From the NCBI RefSeq assembly GCF_014205015.1, contig NZ_JACHMO010000001.1, positions 6,696,001 through 6,760,000 on the forward strand: 64,000 nucleotides of DNA. Reading direction: 5' to 3'. A program made the translations under genes and the position numbers. Under the pieces are notes generated by a model that was not told the origin of the DNA, did not search any database, and saw only the letters and a program-made list of their open reading frames with translations. Position 1 is the stretch's first letter. Each line of letters begins with the position of its first letter. This DNA comes from Saccharothrix ecbatanensis (GTDB taxonomy: Bacteria; Actinomycetota; Actinomycetes; Mycobacteriales; Pseudonocardiaceae). Positions 1-12,234 of the stretch are shown here, in pieces.

Positions 1-1134
1 GCGCGTGACGCCCGCGAAACCGAGGTCGGCACGGCGGTCGACCTCGCCAAGGCGGCCGACGACGTGAACACGGAGGCGACCGGGAAGCAGGCCGACGCAC
101 AGGTCGAGGTCGACGAGGCACGGCTCGCCGCGGAACAGGCCCGGACCGACCTCGACCAGGCCGTCGGCGACCTGGATGCGGCACGGGGCGGCCTGGAAAC
201 GGCCGGCGCCACGTTGGACACCGGACGTGCGGCAGCTCAGGACGCGGCGGACCAGCGCGATGCCGCGCGGCGGGCTCAGCAGCAGGTCGAGAACACCATC
301 GCGGACCTGGAAGCGGAGATCACCGCGGCCGAGGTGGAACTGGACAACCGCCGCGCCGAGGCGGACGCCCGCCAACTCGACTGGTGGAACGCCCGCATCG
401 AGGTGGACCAGCGGATCGCCGACTTCAACCGGCCGACACCGCCCGCACCGCCTGCACCGCCGACACCGCCTGCACCACCTGCACCACCTGCACCGCCGAC
501 CGGCACCACGTCGACTTCCTCCGTCGTCCCACCGGCCGCGCCGGGGAGCACCGCCCAGCCCGCGGCTCCCTCCACACCGGACACCACCGCCGCACCGGCA
601 CCGTCCACTCAGAACACCCACACCGTGCCGGCGCAACAGCAGCAGGACGCCGCGCCGGGCGTGCCGCGAGCACTCGTGGACGAGGCCGTGCAGCACCTCC
701 GGCACACCGCCGACAACCTCCTGCCGACGGCGCCACCACCGACCGCGGACGGCCTGTACGCGGCGGTCGCCTTCGCCGCCAACGTCCCGCCCGCGGACCT
801 CCGCCACGATGTGGTGACGGCCGCCGCCGGCGCGGACATCGCCGAGCACGTGGCGGACTTCACCGCGGCCCGTCCGATGCGCAAGGAACAGCTGTACGGC
901 GCGCTGGTGGAGAACCTGAACTGGACGCTCACGAACTCGCCGGAGGACGCCAGGGCGGCGAACGCCCGCGACCTCACCGGACGGCTCATCGCGACCCGGT
1001 TGGGTGTGAACCTGGTCATCCACCTGCCCGGCGTCGCGCCGCTGCGGCTGCCGCCGTTCACCGGTCAAAGCCCGCACGAGGCACACGTCGACCTCGTCGT
1101 GGTGAACGGAGTGGCGACCTTCAGGCCACGCTGA
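1..1134 (+). CDS. Coiled-coil/proline-rich protein, 5' end outside window
   Basis: The frame is open from the first base, so only the last 377 residues are visible and the start lies upstream. To about position 420 the protein is Ala/Glu/Asp/Arg-rich with heptad-like spacing, as in a long coiled coil. A proline-rich hinge (PTPPAPPAPP type, positions 430-500) and a Thr/Ser/Pro linker follow, then a compact C-terminal domain from about 660. That domain opens with DGLYAAVAF and closes with HEAHVDLVVV, which recalls the degenerate OTU-like papain fold found at the ends of giant actinobacterial toxins. The expected nucleophilic Cys after the Asp-Gly is missing, so enzymatic activity is doubtful. 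No close family is recognised. It ends 238 bases before sdhC, behind a hairpin, and is probably a separate transcription unit. Confidence 0.75.
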   Translation, partial: ARDARETEVGTAVDLAKAADDVNTEATGKQADAQVEVDEARLAAEQARTDLDQAVGDLDAARGGLETAGATLDTGRAAAQDAADQRDAARRAQQQVENTIADLEAEITAAEVELDNRRAEADARQLDWWNARIEVDQRIADFNRPTPPAPPAPPTPPAPPAPPAPPTGTTSTSSVVPPAAPGSTAQPAAPSTPDTTAAPAPSTQNTHTVPAQQQQDAAPGVPRALVDEAVQHLRHTADNLLPTAPPPTADGLYAAVAFAANVPPADLRHDVVTAAAGADIAEHVADFTAARPMRKEQLYGALVENLNWTLTNSPEDARAANARDLTGRLIATRLGVNLVIHLPGVAPLRLPPFTGQSPHEAHVDLVVVNGVATFRPR

Positions 1135-1158
1135 CCAGCGCGGACGTACGCAGTGGAC

Positions 1159-1190
1159 GGTTCCGGTCACACCGACCGGTCACCGGAACC
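1159..1190 (+). terminator. Hairpin after the coiled-coil gene
   Basis: A 9-bp perfect stem (GGTTCCGGT at 1159-1167, ACCGGAACC at 1182-1190) with a 14-base loop lies 25 bases after the stop codon. There is no T-run, as is common for actinobacterial terminators. The role is inferred from position. Confidence 0.45.
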
Positions 1191-1272
1191 GCACAGCAGA
1201 ACGCCCGGCGCTGTGAGAGGAATCGATCCAGTGCCCACCTGGTGTCTCGTCGCTCACAGACGGGTCGGGCCG

Positions 1273-1303
1273 TTGGGTCGGGTGACGCGCACGGGTCTAG
1301 CAT
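1273..1303 (+). promoter_or_regulatory. Possible sdhCDAB promoter
   Basis: TTGGGT at 1273-1278 and TAGCAT at 1298-1303 are 19 bases apart and 70 bases before the sdhC start. They resemble -35 and -10 elements, with a longer spacer than ideal. Nothing else in 1135-1372 looks like a gene or a better promoter. Confidence 0.3.
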
Positions 1304-1372
1304 CCGATGGTCAAGGTCCGCGTACTCCTGTACCGGAGACCAGTCCACCACTGACGCTGGAGGCCGTTGCGC

Positions 1373-1798
1373 ATGGCCGGCACCACCGCACCCGAGCGGG
1401 CGGGCACCCGTAAAGGGGTCGGAACGCTCTACCGCGGCGACCTGGGGATGTGGTCCTGGGTCGCGCACCGCATCACCGGTGTGTTGACGTTCTTCTTCCT
1501 GTTCGCGCACGTCCTGGACACCGCACTGGTGCGGGTGTCCCCGGACGCGTACGACAAGGTCATCGAGACCTACAAGAACCCGATCGTCAACCTGTTCGAG
1601 GTCGGCCTCGTCGGCGCGGTCCTCTACCACGCGCTCAACGGCATCAGGGTGCTGCTCGTCGACTTCTGGGCCAAGGGCCCCAAGTACCAGAAGCAGATGC
1701 TGTGGGCGATCCTCGGCGTCTGGGTGCTCGTGATGATCCCCGGCACCTACTTCATGCTGGTCCGCACGGTGTCCAACCTGCTCGGTGGGGGTCACTGA
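1373..1798 (+). CDS. sdhC: Succinate dehydrogenase cytochrome b556 subunit
   Basis: Membrane anchor subunit of complex II, 141 residues. It holds the heme/quinone site with SdhD and anchors SdhAB to the cytoplasmic membrane. Three hydrophobic helices are visible; the first carries the His in FLFAHVLDT, a likely heme or quinone ligand. The ATG at 1373 is preferred over the TTG at 1367 because GGAGG at 1359-1363 lies 9 bases before the ATG but only 3 before the TTG. It is the first gene of sdhCDAB, with sdhD two bases downstream. Confidence 0.93.
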   Translation: MAGTTAPERAGTRKGVGTLYRGDLGMWSWVAHRITGVLTFFFLFAHVLDTALVRVSPDAYDKVIETYKNPIVNLFEVGLVGAVLYHALNGIRVLLVDFWAKGPKYQKQMLWAILGVWVLVMIPGTYFMLVRTVSNLLGGGH

Positions 1799-1800
1799 CC

Positions 1801-2214
1801 ATGAGTGAACCGCTCATCCTCGACAAGCCGCGCTCGCCTCGCCGCCCGGCCGCCCGCCGCAGCAACTTCGAGCTGCACAGCTGGCTCTTCATGCGCATCT
1901 CCGGTGTGGCGCTCGTCGTGCTCGTGCTCGGGCACCTGTTCATCATGAACGTGCTCGACGGCGGCGTGCACCGGATCAACTTCGGCTTCGTCGCCGGCCG
2001 GTGGGCCTCGCCGTTCTGGCAGTTCTGGGACCTGGCCATGCTGTGGCTGGCCCAGATCCACGGCGGCAACGGCCTGCGCACCGTGATCAACGACTACGCC
2101 CGCAAGGACGCGACCCGGTTCTGGCTCAAGGTGCTGCTCTACGTCTCGATGGTGCTGATCATCGCCCTCGGCACGTACGTGATCTTCACCTTCGACCCGA
2201 ACATCACCGACTGA
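1801..2214 (+). CDS. sdhD: Succinate dehydrogenase hydrophobic membrane anchor
   Basis: Second membrane anchor of complex II, 137 residues. After a basic, proline-containing N-terminus come three hydrophobic helices. His residues in the first helix (VLVLGHLFIMNV) and after the second (AQIHGGNGLR) are placed like the heme and quinone ligands of this family. It starts two bases after sdhC stops and sdhA follows after 24 bases, so the four genes form one operon. Length and order are those of the usual actinobacterial four-subunit enzyme. Confidence 0.93.
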   Translation: MSEPLILDKPRSPRRPAARRSNFELHSWLFMRISGVALVVLVLGHLFIMNVLDGGVHRINFGFVAGRWASPFWQFWDLAMLWLAQIHGGNGLRTVINDYARKDATRFWLKVLLYVSMVLIIALGTYVIFTFDPNITD

Positions 2215-2238
2215 CCCGCCGCGGGGAGTACCAGAGCC

Positions 2239-3989
<1,751 letters not shown>

Positions 3990-3990
<1 letters not shown>

Positions 3991-4772
3991 TGACCGCTAC
4001 CGCTGAAGTGTCCACCGGCTCGCGCGGGAACCAGCCCCCCGTGCCGGACGGCGCGATCACCGTCACCCTGAAGGTGCGCCGGTTCAACCCGGAGTTCGAC
4101 GACGAGCCGCGCTGGGACTCGTTCGAGGTCCCGGCCCTGCCGTCGGACCGCGTGCTGAACCTGCTGCACTACGTGAAGTGGTACCTGGACGGCACGCTGA
4201 CGTTCCGCCGGTCGTGCGCGCACGGCATCTGCGGGTCGGACGCCATGCGCATCAACGGCGTGAACCGGCTGGCGTGCAAGGTGCTGCTGAAGGACCTGCT
4301 GGCGGCGAAGGGCAAGCCGACCACGATCACCGTCGAGGCGATCAAGGGGCTGCCGGTCCACAAGGACCTGCTGGTCGACATGGAGCCGTTCTTCGAGGCG
4401 TTCAAGGCGGTCAAGCCGTACCTCATCACGTACGGCAACGAGCCGACGCGTGAGCGGCTCCAGTCCGCCGCCGACCGCGAGCGGTTCGACGACACCACGA
4501 AGTGCATCCTGTGCGCGGCCTGCACCACGTCGTGCCCGGTGTACTGGACCGACGGCTCGTACTTCGGGCCCGCGGCGATCGTGAACGCGCACCGGTTCAT
4601 CTTCGACAGCCGGGACGAGGGCGCCGAGGAGCGGCTGGACATCCTGAACGACGTGGACGGCGTGTGGCGCTGCCGGACGACGTTCAACTGCACCGACGCC
4701 TGCCCGCGTGGCATCCAGGTCACGAAGGCCATCCAGGAGGTCAAGCGCGCCCTCCTGTTCAAGCGCATCTAA
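3990..4772 (+). CDS. sdhB: Succinate dehydrogenase iron-sulfur subunit
   Basis: Electron-transfer subunit linking SdhA flavin to the membrane quinone site, 260 residues. All three cluster motifs are readable: the [2Fe-2S] ferredoxin-type site SCAHGICGSDAM with a later Cys in RLACKVLL, the [4Fe-4S] site CILCAACTTSCP, and the [3Fe-4S] site CRTTFNCTDACPRG. It is the last gene of the operon. A dense inverted-repeat region begins nine bases after its stop codon and separates it from the convergent carboxypeptidase gene. Confidence 0.97.
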
Positions 4773-4780
4773 CCCAACCC

Positions 4781-4965
4781 CGCGTGAGTCCTACGTTCAG
4801 AACGCGCGAGTCGTACCTTCAGAACCACCGTGTCCTACGTTCAGGACCCCCGAATTCAACGCTCAGAACAAACGATCTTGTACTGAGCGTTGAATTCGGG
4901 GTACGCGAACGTAGGACTCACGCGTTCTGAACGTAGGACTCACGGGGCCTGAACGTAGGACTCAC
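4781..4965. repeat. Nested inverted repeats built from a 16-bp unit
   Basis: The junction of sdhB and the convergent carboxypeptidase gene is almost entirely repeats. The unit TGAACGTAGGACTCAC appears on one strand at 4928-4943 and 4950-4965 and, lacking the first base, at 4907-4921. Its reverse complement occurs once intact (4785-4800) and twice degenerate (about 4807-4825 and 4830-4847). The segment 4783-4806 is the exact reverse complement of 4921-4944 (24 bp). Between them sits a perfect 19-bp stem (CCCCGAATTCAACGCTCAG at 4848-4866, complement at 4883-4901, 16-base loop). The last unit contains the stop codon of the minus-strand gene. A role as bidirectional terminator is inferred. Confidence 0.85.
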
Positions 4966-6254
4966 TGGTTTTGTTGGCGGGCGGCGCGGGCGGCCTTGGC
5001 GCGGCGGTTGCGCAGGTACATCAGCAAGGCGAGGACGAGGCCCAGGCCGGCCACGGCGGTGATCGGGCCGCCGACGTTGCCGAACGCCGTCTGCATCGCC
5101 GTCGCCTTCTGGGCGGTGTTGTCGGGCGAGCTGTTGGCGACCTCGCCGACGCCCGCGCTGGTCGGCGTCGTGGGCCGCGGCTCCGTCGTCTTCTTCTTCG
5201 CCTGCGGCGCGCCCTCTACCAGCCGGCCGACCGGGTTGGCCGACGCCGCGGCCTCCAGGTTGAACCCGTAGTCCAGCAGCCGGGCCGCCTGGTCGATGAT
5301 CCGGACGGGCTGCTGCTGACCGCGCAGCAACACCACGACCAGCCGCTTCCCGTTCCGCTGCGCCGCACCCACGTACGTGTGCTGCGCGTCGTCGGTGAAC
5401 CCGGACTTCCCGCCCAGCGCACCCTGGTACGTGGTCAGCAGCCGGTTGTCGTTGACGATCGGCACGGTCCCGTTGCCGTTGGCCGCCGGGAAGTCGATCC
5501 GCTGCGTCATGACGGCCTTGACGAAGTCCGGGTACTTCATCGCCTCACGGAAGATCAGCGCGACGTCGTAGGCCGACGTGGACGTGCCCGGCGCGTCCAG
5601 CCCGGACGGCGTCACCGCCCGCGTGTCCAACGCGCCCAGCTCGGCGGCCAGCGCGTTCATCTTGCGGATCGCCGAAGGCACCCCGCCCAGACGACGGGCC
5701 AGCGCGTGCGCCACGTCGTTCCCGGACGCCATCACCAGCGCCTGGAGCATCTGCTCCACGGTGTACTCGGCGCCGTTGCGCAGCCCGATGCAGGTGCACT
5801 CCTGCGCGATGTCCTCGGGCGTCGCCGCCACGGTCGAGGTCGGCGCCAGCTCCTTGGCCACCACCATCGCCAGCAGCACCTTGATCACCGACGCGGGCCG
5901 CTGCCGGCCATGCGGGTCGAGACCCGCCAGCACCGCGGCGCTGTCGATGTCGGCCAGCAGCCAGCTCTTGGCCGTGATGCCGTCCGGCAGCGCGGGGGCG
6001 TTGGGCGGCAGCACCAAGCCGCACTCGCCGAGCCGATCGCCACCGATCGGACTCTCCGGCACCTCCAGGGGCCGGGGCGGCTGTTCGCCGGGGGCCGGCT
6101 GTTCGGAGGCGTCCACCGGTGGAGGCGGTGACACCTTGTTCTCGCAGGCCGGCTGGGCTACGGCGACCGGCGCAGCCGCGAACACCGCGGTGGCCATCAG
6201 CGCGCAGGCAGCCACGACCAGGGCAACAGGCCGTCGGAACGCGGAGGAACGCAC
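4962..6254 (-). CDS. D-alanyl-D-alanine carboxypeptidase (S11 family)
   Basis: Serine penicillin-binding enzyme that trims the terminal D-Ala from peptidoglycan stem peptides outside the membrane, 430 residues. An N-terminal signal peptide ends near AAPVAVAQPA. The three active-site motifs are present: SVIK (SxxK), SGN in MASGNDVAHA, and KSG in GGKSGFTDD. Near the C-terminus an Ala/Thr/Pro stalk leads to a membrane helix (ITAVAGLGLVLALLMYL) and a basic tail, so the enzyme is membrane-tethered. The GTG at 6254 gives a complete signal peptide. Its end overlaps the repeats shared with sdhB. In Streptomyces the same kind of gene neighbours the SCO4848-type gene, as here. Confidence 0.9.
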   Translation of the reverse strand: MRSSAFRRPVALVVAACALMATAVFAAAPVAVAQPACENKVSPPPPVDASEQPAPGEQPPRPLEVPESPIGGDRLGECGLVLPPNAPALPDGITAKSWLLADIDSAAVLAGLDPHGRQRPASVIKVLLAMVVAKELAPTSTVAATPEDIAQECTCIGLRNGAEYTVEQMLQALVMASGNDVAHALARRLGGVPSAIRKMNALAAELGALDTRAVTPSGLDAPGTSTSAYDVALIFREAMKYPDFVKAVMTQRIDFPAANGNGTVPIVNDNRLLTTYQGALGGKSGFTDDAQHTYVGAAQRNGKRLVVVLLRGQQQPVRIIDQAARLLDYGFNLEAAASANPVGRLVEGAPQAKKKTTEPRPTTPTSAGVGEVANSSPDNTAQKATAMQTAFGNVGGPITAVAGLGLVLALLMYLRNRRAKAARAARQQNQ

Positions 6255-6314
6255 GCGCCCAGGCTATCCACCCCGGATGAGTGACCTGCACCCGCCACGT
6301 CGGATACTGCTCCG

Positions 6315-6557
6315 GTGAAGCTCTCCCGAGGCATGTCCGCGTTCCTGCTTGCCTTCGGGGTGTGGTCCTGGGTGATCTGGCCGACCTTCCTGCGCAACAT
6401 CTGGAAGGACCCGCGCTCGTGGGACGCCGGCCCGACCGCGTTCTTCACCGTCCACCTGGTGCTCGTTGTCGCGTCGCTCACATTCGGCACGGTCATCGGC
6501 GTGTTGGGCGTGCGCGGCCTGCGTGCCCTGCGTGCCGCCAGGAAGAGCACCGAGTAA
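6315..6557 (+). CDS. SCO4848-family small membrane protein
   Basis: An 80-residue protein with two predicted membrane helices (GMSAFLLAFGVWSWVIWPTF and FFTVHLVLVVASLTFGTVIG) and a basic C-terminal tail, matching the SCO4848 family in length and in the WSWVIWPTFLRNIWKD segment. The function of the family is unknown. It diverges from the DD-carboxypeptidase gene (60 bases between starts), the same neighbour as in Streptomyces, which suggests a cell-envelope role. The GTG start at 6315 is the only one that keeps the first helix whole. Confidence 0.8.
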   Translation: MKLSRGMSAFLLAFGVWSWVIWPTFLRNIWKDPRSWDAGPTAFFTVHLVLVVASLTFGTVIGVLGVRGLRALRAARKSTE

Positions 6558-6582
6558 CCCACCACACCTTGGAGGCTCCGCC

Positions 6583-6930
6583 GTGGAGTTCGTGCGCCTA
6601 CTGCTGCTGTTCCTGCACCTGCTCGGCATGGGCATGCTCGTCGCCATGTTCTTCGTCCAGCGCCGGATGGGCGCGGACGCCCCGCTGAACAAGGGCTGGC
6701 TGCACAGCAGCGCGCTGCAGCTTCTGACCGGCGTGGCGCTGGTCGGCCTGGCCCCGCTGACCGACCAGGACTACAACCACATCAAGGTCGGCGTGAAACT
6801 GCTGGTCCTCGTGGCCATCGGCGTTCTGGTCGCGGTGAACCTGAACAAGGCGAAGCCCGCCACGTGGCTCACCCCGGCCCTCGCCGGCTTGGTGGTCGTC
6901 AACACCGGTGTCGCGGTTTTCTGGACCTGA
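6583..6930 (+). CDS. Small integral membrane protein
   Basis: A 115-residue hydrophobic protein with four likely membrane helices (near residues 3-24, 42-60, 68-84 and 94-112). GGAGG at 6571-6575 sits 7 bases before the GTG at 6583, which decides the start. It lies 25 bases after the SCO4848-type gene on the same strand and is probably co-transcribed with it. No catalytic motif is visible and its function is unknown. Tandem 16-bp repeats begin directly after its stop codon. Confidence 0.75.
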   Translation: MEFVRLLLLFLHLLGMGMLVAMFFVQRRMGADAPLNKGWLHSSALQLLTGVALVGLAPLTDQDYNHIKVGVKLLVLVAIGVLVAVNLNKAKPATWLTPALAGLVVVNTGVAVFWT

Positions 6931-6935
6931 GCCCA

Positions 6936-7031
6936 GGGTCGGCCGAGTCCTGGGTCAGCCGAGTCCTGGGTCAGCCGAGTCCTGGGTCGGCCGAGTCCTG
7001 GGTCAGCTGAGCCCGGGTCACCTGAACCCGG
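6936..7031. repeat. 16-bp tandem repeat between convergent genes
   Basis: Six consecutive units fill the gap between two convergent genes. Units starting at 6936, 6952, 6968 and 6984 follow GGGTCRGCCGAGTCCT with R = G, A, A, G. The units at 7000 and 7016 are diverged (GGGTCAGCTGAGCCCG and a weaker copy). The array stops three bases before the YihY stop codon. Confidence 0.85.
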
Positions 7032-7033
7032 AG

Positions 7034-8050
7034 TCAGCGGCGGCGGAACAGCGCGCCCAGCAGCAGCCCCGCGCCGACCAGACCGGCGGCGGCGCGAGGG
7101 CTGGGGCCGGACCGCACCTCCACCACCGGCCGGATCACGGCGGGCGGCGGGGCGGGCGGCACGTCACGCGCCAGGTTCTCCCGCGCCGTGGCCGTCCACG
7201 CCGTGATGAACAGCAGGAACTGGGCCACCAGGTTCGCGAACACCAGCACACCGATGATCGGGCCGAACGCCGCGCCCGCCGGTGACGTGGTCACGCTGGT
7301 CAGGTAGATCGTCGCCACCTGCTTCAGGATCTCGAACCCGACGGCCGCCGCCACCGCGCCCTTGACCGCGCTGCGCCACCCCACCGGCTCACGGGGGAGC
7401 TTGGCCAGCACCCACAGGAACACCAGCCAGTTCGCCACCAGCGCGAGCACGATCGTGCCGACCTTCAGCAGCGCCTCGGCCCACCACACCCCGTCCAGCC
7501 CGACCCACCGCAGCACCAGCTCGGCGAACCCGGTGCCGACCGCCGTCAGGCCGAACGACACCACCAGCGCCAGCCCGAGGGTGACCAGGGCGAGCAGGTC
7601 CTTGACCGCCGTCTTGATGACCGGCAGATCTGCCTTCGCGTGGCCCCACTGCGCGGTCAACGCGTCGCGCAGGTTGCTCATCCAGCCGAGGCCGGAGTAG
7701 GCGGCGGTCAGCAGACCCAGCACGCCCACCGTGCCCTTGGACTCGATCGCCTGCTCGACCACGTCGTTGATGGTGGCGCCGAGCGAGCCGGGCACCGCCT
7801 CCGCGATGCCGGCCTTCAGCTCGTCCAGCAACTGGGGCTGCGAGGCCAGCACGAAACCGGCGACGGCGAACCCGATCATCAGCATGGGCACCAGCGACAG
7901 CACGCTGAAGTACGTCACGGCCGCCGCGTAGTGCGCCCCGTACTGCTTGCTGTACCGCTCGGCGGCACGGAGCAGGTGGTCGATCCACGGACGCTGCGCG
8001 CGCAGCCGGTCGAGCTTCGACTCGCCCTTGGCCGCTTCCTCTTCCGCCAC
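7034..8050 (-). CDS. YihY/BrkB family inner-membrane protein
   Basis: A 338-residue polytopic protein. After a charged N-terminus with the typical ERYSKQYGAHYAAAVTYFSV segment come about six membrane helices and a short Pro-rich cytoplasmic tail ending in RRR. The family was once thought to include RNase BN; members are now regarded as envelope proteins of unclear function. It starts with GTG at 8050, downstream of trpS on the same strand, with a hairpin between them. The YihY-trpS neighbourhood is also found in Streptomyces. Confidence 0.88.
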   Translation of the reverse strand: MAEEEAAKGESKLDRLRAQRPWIDHLLRAAERYSKQYGAHYAAAVTYFSVLSLVPMLMIGFAVAGFVLASQPQLLDELKAGIAEAVPGSLGATINDVVEQAIESKGTVGVLGLLTAAYSGLGWMSNLRDALTAQWGHAKADLPVIKTAVKDLLALVTLGLALVVSFGLTAVGTGFAELVLRWVGLDGVWWAEALLKVGTIVLALVANWLVFLWVLAKLPREPVGWRSAVKGAVAAAVGFEILKQVATIYLTSVTTSPAGAAFGPIIGVLVFANLVAQFLLFITAWTATARENLARDVPPAPPPAVIRPVVEVRSGPSPRAAAGLVGAGLLLGALFRRR

Positions 8051-8068
8051 ACGAAAACGCTAGTCCGA

Positions 8069-8099
8069 GCGGTGATCACCCGCCAGTCGGGATCACCGC
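8069..8099 (-). terminator. Hairpin after trpS
   Basis: GCGGTGATC at 8069-8077 pairs with GATCACCGC at 8091-8099 (9 bp, 13-base loop), just past the trpS stop. On the minus strand a TTTT lies a little further downstream. It is probably a partial or complete terminator between trpS and the YihY gene. Confidence 0.5.
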
Positions 8100-8104
8100 C
8101 GGGC

Positions 8105-9479
<1,375 letters not shown>

Positions 9480-9640
9480 TGCCCAGCCTCCTCACCAACA
9501 CCGTGTCACCCACGGTGGGGTGAACCTTGTTGACGGACGGCCGCGAACCTACCGAAGCTGTGGGGCTGGGGTGTTCAGTTCAGGTAAACGCGACCGGCGG
9601 CAGAGTAACCACCGCCGATCACGCGGTTCACCCCAGGGGG

Positions 9641-12160
9641 TTACCTCACCGGGCCGACTCGGCCATATGTCGTAGTGCGCTGCCGGGCCGGCCGACCGGC
9701 CAGAGCCGCGGTCGCGTGCAGTTCGACGGCGGTGCGCGCGGAGCCGTGCTCGGAGCCCGCCATGCGGCTGATGGTCTCCTCCATGAGCGTCCCGCCCAGG
9801 TCGTTGGCGCCGCCGCGGAGCACTTCGGCGGTGCCCTCGTCGCCGAGCTTGACCCACGAGCACTGGACGTTGTCGATCCGCCCGTGCAGGGCGAGCCGGG
9901 CGAACGCGTGCACGGCCCGGTTGTCCCGCCGGGTGGGGCCTGGACGCGCCACGCCGGCCAGGTAGATCGGCGCGTTGCGGTGCACGAACGGAAGCCCGAC
10001 GAACTCGGTCAGCCCGCCCGTCCGGTCCTGCAAGGCCGCCAACGTCCGGAAGTGGCCGAGCCAGTGGCCGGGGTGGTCGACGTGGCCGTACATCATCGTG
10101 GACGACGAGCGGATGCCCACCTCGTGCGCGGTGGCGACGACTTCGAGCCAGGTCGCGGTGGGCAGCTTGCCCTTGGTCAGCACCCAGCGGACGTCGTCGT
10201 CCAGGATCTCGGCGGCGGTGCCGGGAATGGTGTCCAGGCCCGCATCACGCAGCTCGGTCAGCCACTCGCGCACGCTCACGCCCGCCTTGGCCGCCGCGCT
10301 GACGATCTCCATCGGGCTGAACGCGTGGACGTGCATGCCGGGGACCCGTGCCTTGATCCCGCGCACGACGTCGGCGTAGTAGGTGACCGGCAGCTTGGGG
10401 TCGATGCCGCCCTGCATGCAGACCTCGGTGGCGCCCGCGTCCCACGCCTCCTGCGCGCGGTCGGCGACCTCGACGACGGACAGCCGGAACGCGTCGGCGT
10501 CCCGCTCGCGCTGGGCGAACGCGCAGAACCGGCAGCCGACGTAGCAGACGTTGGAGAAGTTGATGTTGCGGTTGACCACGTAGGTGACGTCGTCGCCGAC
10601 CACCTCGGCGCGCAGCTCGTCGGCGAGCCTGGTCATGGTCTCCAGGGCCGCGCCGTCCGCGGTCAGCAGCGCCATCGCCGCGTCCGTGTCGTCCAGGATC
10701 TTCGTCGGATCGGACTCGGCGAGCCTGAGCGCGCGTGCCGCGTCCTCGGGCAGTCGCTCGACGGCCTTGGGGACGGTCAACGACGCCCAGTCGCCGTAGA
10801 CGCTGTCGAAGTCGCCACGGCGGTCCTCAGTACGGCCTTCGGTGTCGATGGCGGTGTTCAGGTCGGCCCGGCCGTAGGTGTCGAGCCCGCCGTCCGGCTC
10901 CTGCCACTCGCGGCCGACGACCGGAGCGTCCGGGTCGGCCAGCCCGTCCTCCCCCGCCAATGCGGAGACGTGCGCGGTGAGCCGGGTGTCGATCCACTGC
11001 CCGACGGTCGCGTTCACGTACCGCGGGTAGACGGCGAGGCGTTCCTTCAGGTCGTACCCGGCTTCACGGGTGTGCGCGGCGAGCGCGTCCACGTTCGGCC
11101 ACGGCCGTTCGGGGTTGACGTGGTCGGGCGTCACCGGCGACACGCCGCCCCAGTCGTCGATGCCCGCGCGCAGCATCAGGCCGAACTCGCCGCCGACCAG
11201 GTTCGGCGGCGCCTGCACGCTCGTGGACGACGGCATCACCAGCCGCGCCACCGCGATCGTCGCGGCGAGTTCGTGCAGGTCGGCGTCCGGCATCCCGCGC
11301 ATCGCGGTGTCCGGCTTCGCCCGGAAGTTCTGGATGATCACTTCCTGGATGTGCCCGTACTGGCGGGCGATTCCACGCATCGCCAGCAGCGAGTCGGCCC
11401 GTTCGGTGATCGTCTCGCCGATGCCGATCAGGATGCCGGTGGTGAACGGCACGTTCACCCGTCCCGCGTCGGTGAGCACCCGCAAGCGAACCGCCGGGTC
11501 CTTGTCCGGGCTGCCGTAGTGCGCGCCGCCCGGCTCCGACCACAGCCGCTCGGCGGTCGTCTCCAGCATCATCCCCATGCTGGCCGCGACCGGCCGCAGC
11601 CGCTGCAACTCCTCCCAGCTCAGCACGCCGGGGTTGAGGTGCGGCAGCAGGCCGGTCTCCTCCAGCACGGCGATCGCGCTGGCCCGCACGTAGTCGAGGG
11701 TCGACTCGTAGCCCCGTGCCTCCAGCCACTCGCGTGCCTGGGGCCAGCGCTCCTCCGGCCGGTCGCCCAACGTGAAGAGGGCTTCCTTGCAGCCTTGGGC
11801 GGCGGCACGGCGGGCGATGTCCAGCACCTCGTCCCGCTCCAGGAACGCGGCGGGCAGCCGGTGCGGGACGGTGGCGAACGTGCAGTAGTGACAGCGGTCC
11901 CGGCACAGGCGGGTCAGCGGGATGAACGCGTTGCGGCTGTAGGTGACGACGCCCGGTCGTCCCTCCGCCAGCAGGTGGGCGTCACGCACCCGGCCCGCGG
12001 CCTCCAGCAGCACGTCCAGGTCGTCACCGCGGGCGTGCAGCAGCACGGCGGCCTCGGTGACGTCCAGTACCGCGCCGTCGGCGGCACGGCGCAACGCGCG
12101 TCGCATCGCCGAAGCGCTCGGCATCGGGTCCGGCGGGGTGATCGAGATGTCCACGGCCAC
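9641..12160 (-). CDS. fbiC: Bifunctional FO synthase (CofG-CofH fusion)
   Basis: Makes the deazaflavin FO, precursor of coenzyme F420, from 5-amino-6-ribitylamino-uracil and tyrosine. It is an 839-residue fusion of two radical SAM enzymes: the CofG-like half has CRDRCHYC (Cys 86, 90, 93) and the CofH-like half has CYVGCRFC at about residue 535. Both CxxxCxxC sets needed for [4Fe-4S] clusters are intact. The frame continues far upstream, but the GTG at 12160 has AAGG 8 bases before it and gives the normal length; the GTG at 12154 is the alternative. No other F420 biosynthesis gene is in the window. The LLM oxidoreductase at 22690 may be FMN- or F420-dependent. Confidence 0.95.
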   Translation of the reverse strand: MAVDISITPPDPMPSASAMRRALRRAADGAVLDVTEAAVLLHARGDDLDVLLEAAGRVRDAHLLAEGRPGVVTYSRNAFIPLTRLCRDRCHYCTFATVPHRLPAAFLERDEVLDIARRAAAQGCKEALFTLGDRPEERWPQAREWLEARGYESTLDYVRASAIAVLEETGLLPHLNPGVLSWEELQRLRPVAASMGMMLETTAERLWSEPGGAHYGSPDKDPAVRLRVLTDAGRVNVPFTTGILIGIGETITERADSLLAMRGIARQYGHIQEVIIQNFRAKPDTAMRGMPDADLHELAATIAVARLVMPSSTSVQAPPNLVGGEFGLMLRAGIDDWGGVSPVTPDHVNPERPWPNVDALAAHTREAGYDLKERLAVYPRYVNATVGQWIDTRLTAHVSALAGEDGLADPDAPVVGREWQEPDGGLDTYGRADLNTAIDTEGRTEDRRGDFDSVYGDWASLTVPKAVERLPEDAARALRLAESDPTKILDDTDAAMALLTADGAALETMTRLADELRAEVVGDDVTYVVNRNINFSNVCYVGCRFCAFAQRERDADAFRLSVVEVADRAQEAWDAGATEVCMQGGIDPKLPVTYYADVVRGIKARVPGMHVHAFSPMEIVSAAAKAGVSVREWLTELRDAGLDTIPGTAAEILDDDVRWVLTKGKLPTATWLEVVATAHEVGIRSSSTMMYGHVDHPGHWLGHFRTLAALQDRTGGLTEFVGLPFVHRNAPIYLAGVARPGPTRRDNRAVHAFARLALHGRIDNVQCSWVKLGDEGTAEVLRGGANDLGGTLMEETISRMAGSEHGSARTAVELHATAALAGRPARQRTTTYGRVGPVR

Positions 12161-12234
12161 GACAACGACCTTAGGTGGCGAAAATTCCTGATCACCGCCG
12201 GAGTGACCTCCGGCACTGCGCGCAGACGGACGCG

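Noticed and set aside
4781..4965. CRISPR array
   Set aside because: Units occur in both orientations with irregular short gaps, no spacers of uniform length and no cas genes. The arrays at 6936, 20497 and 24530 are plain tandem repeats without spacers.
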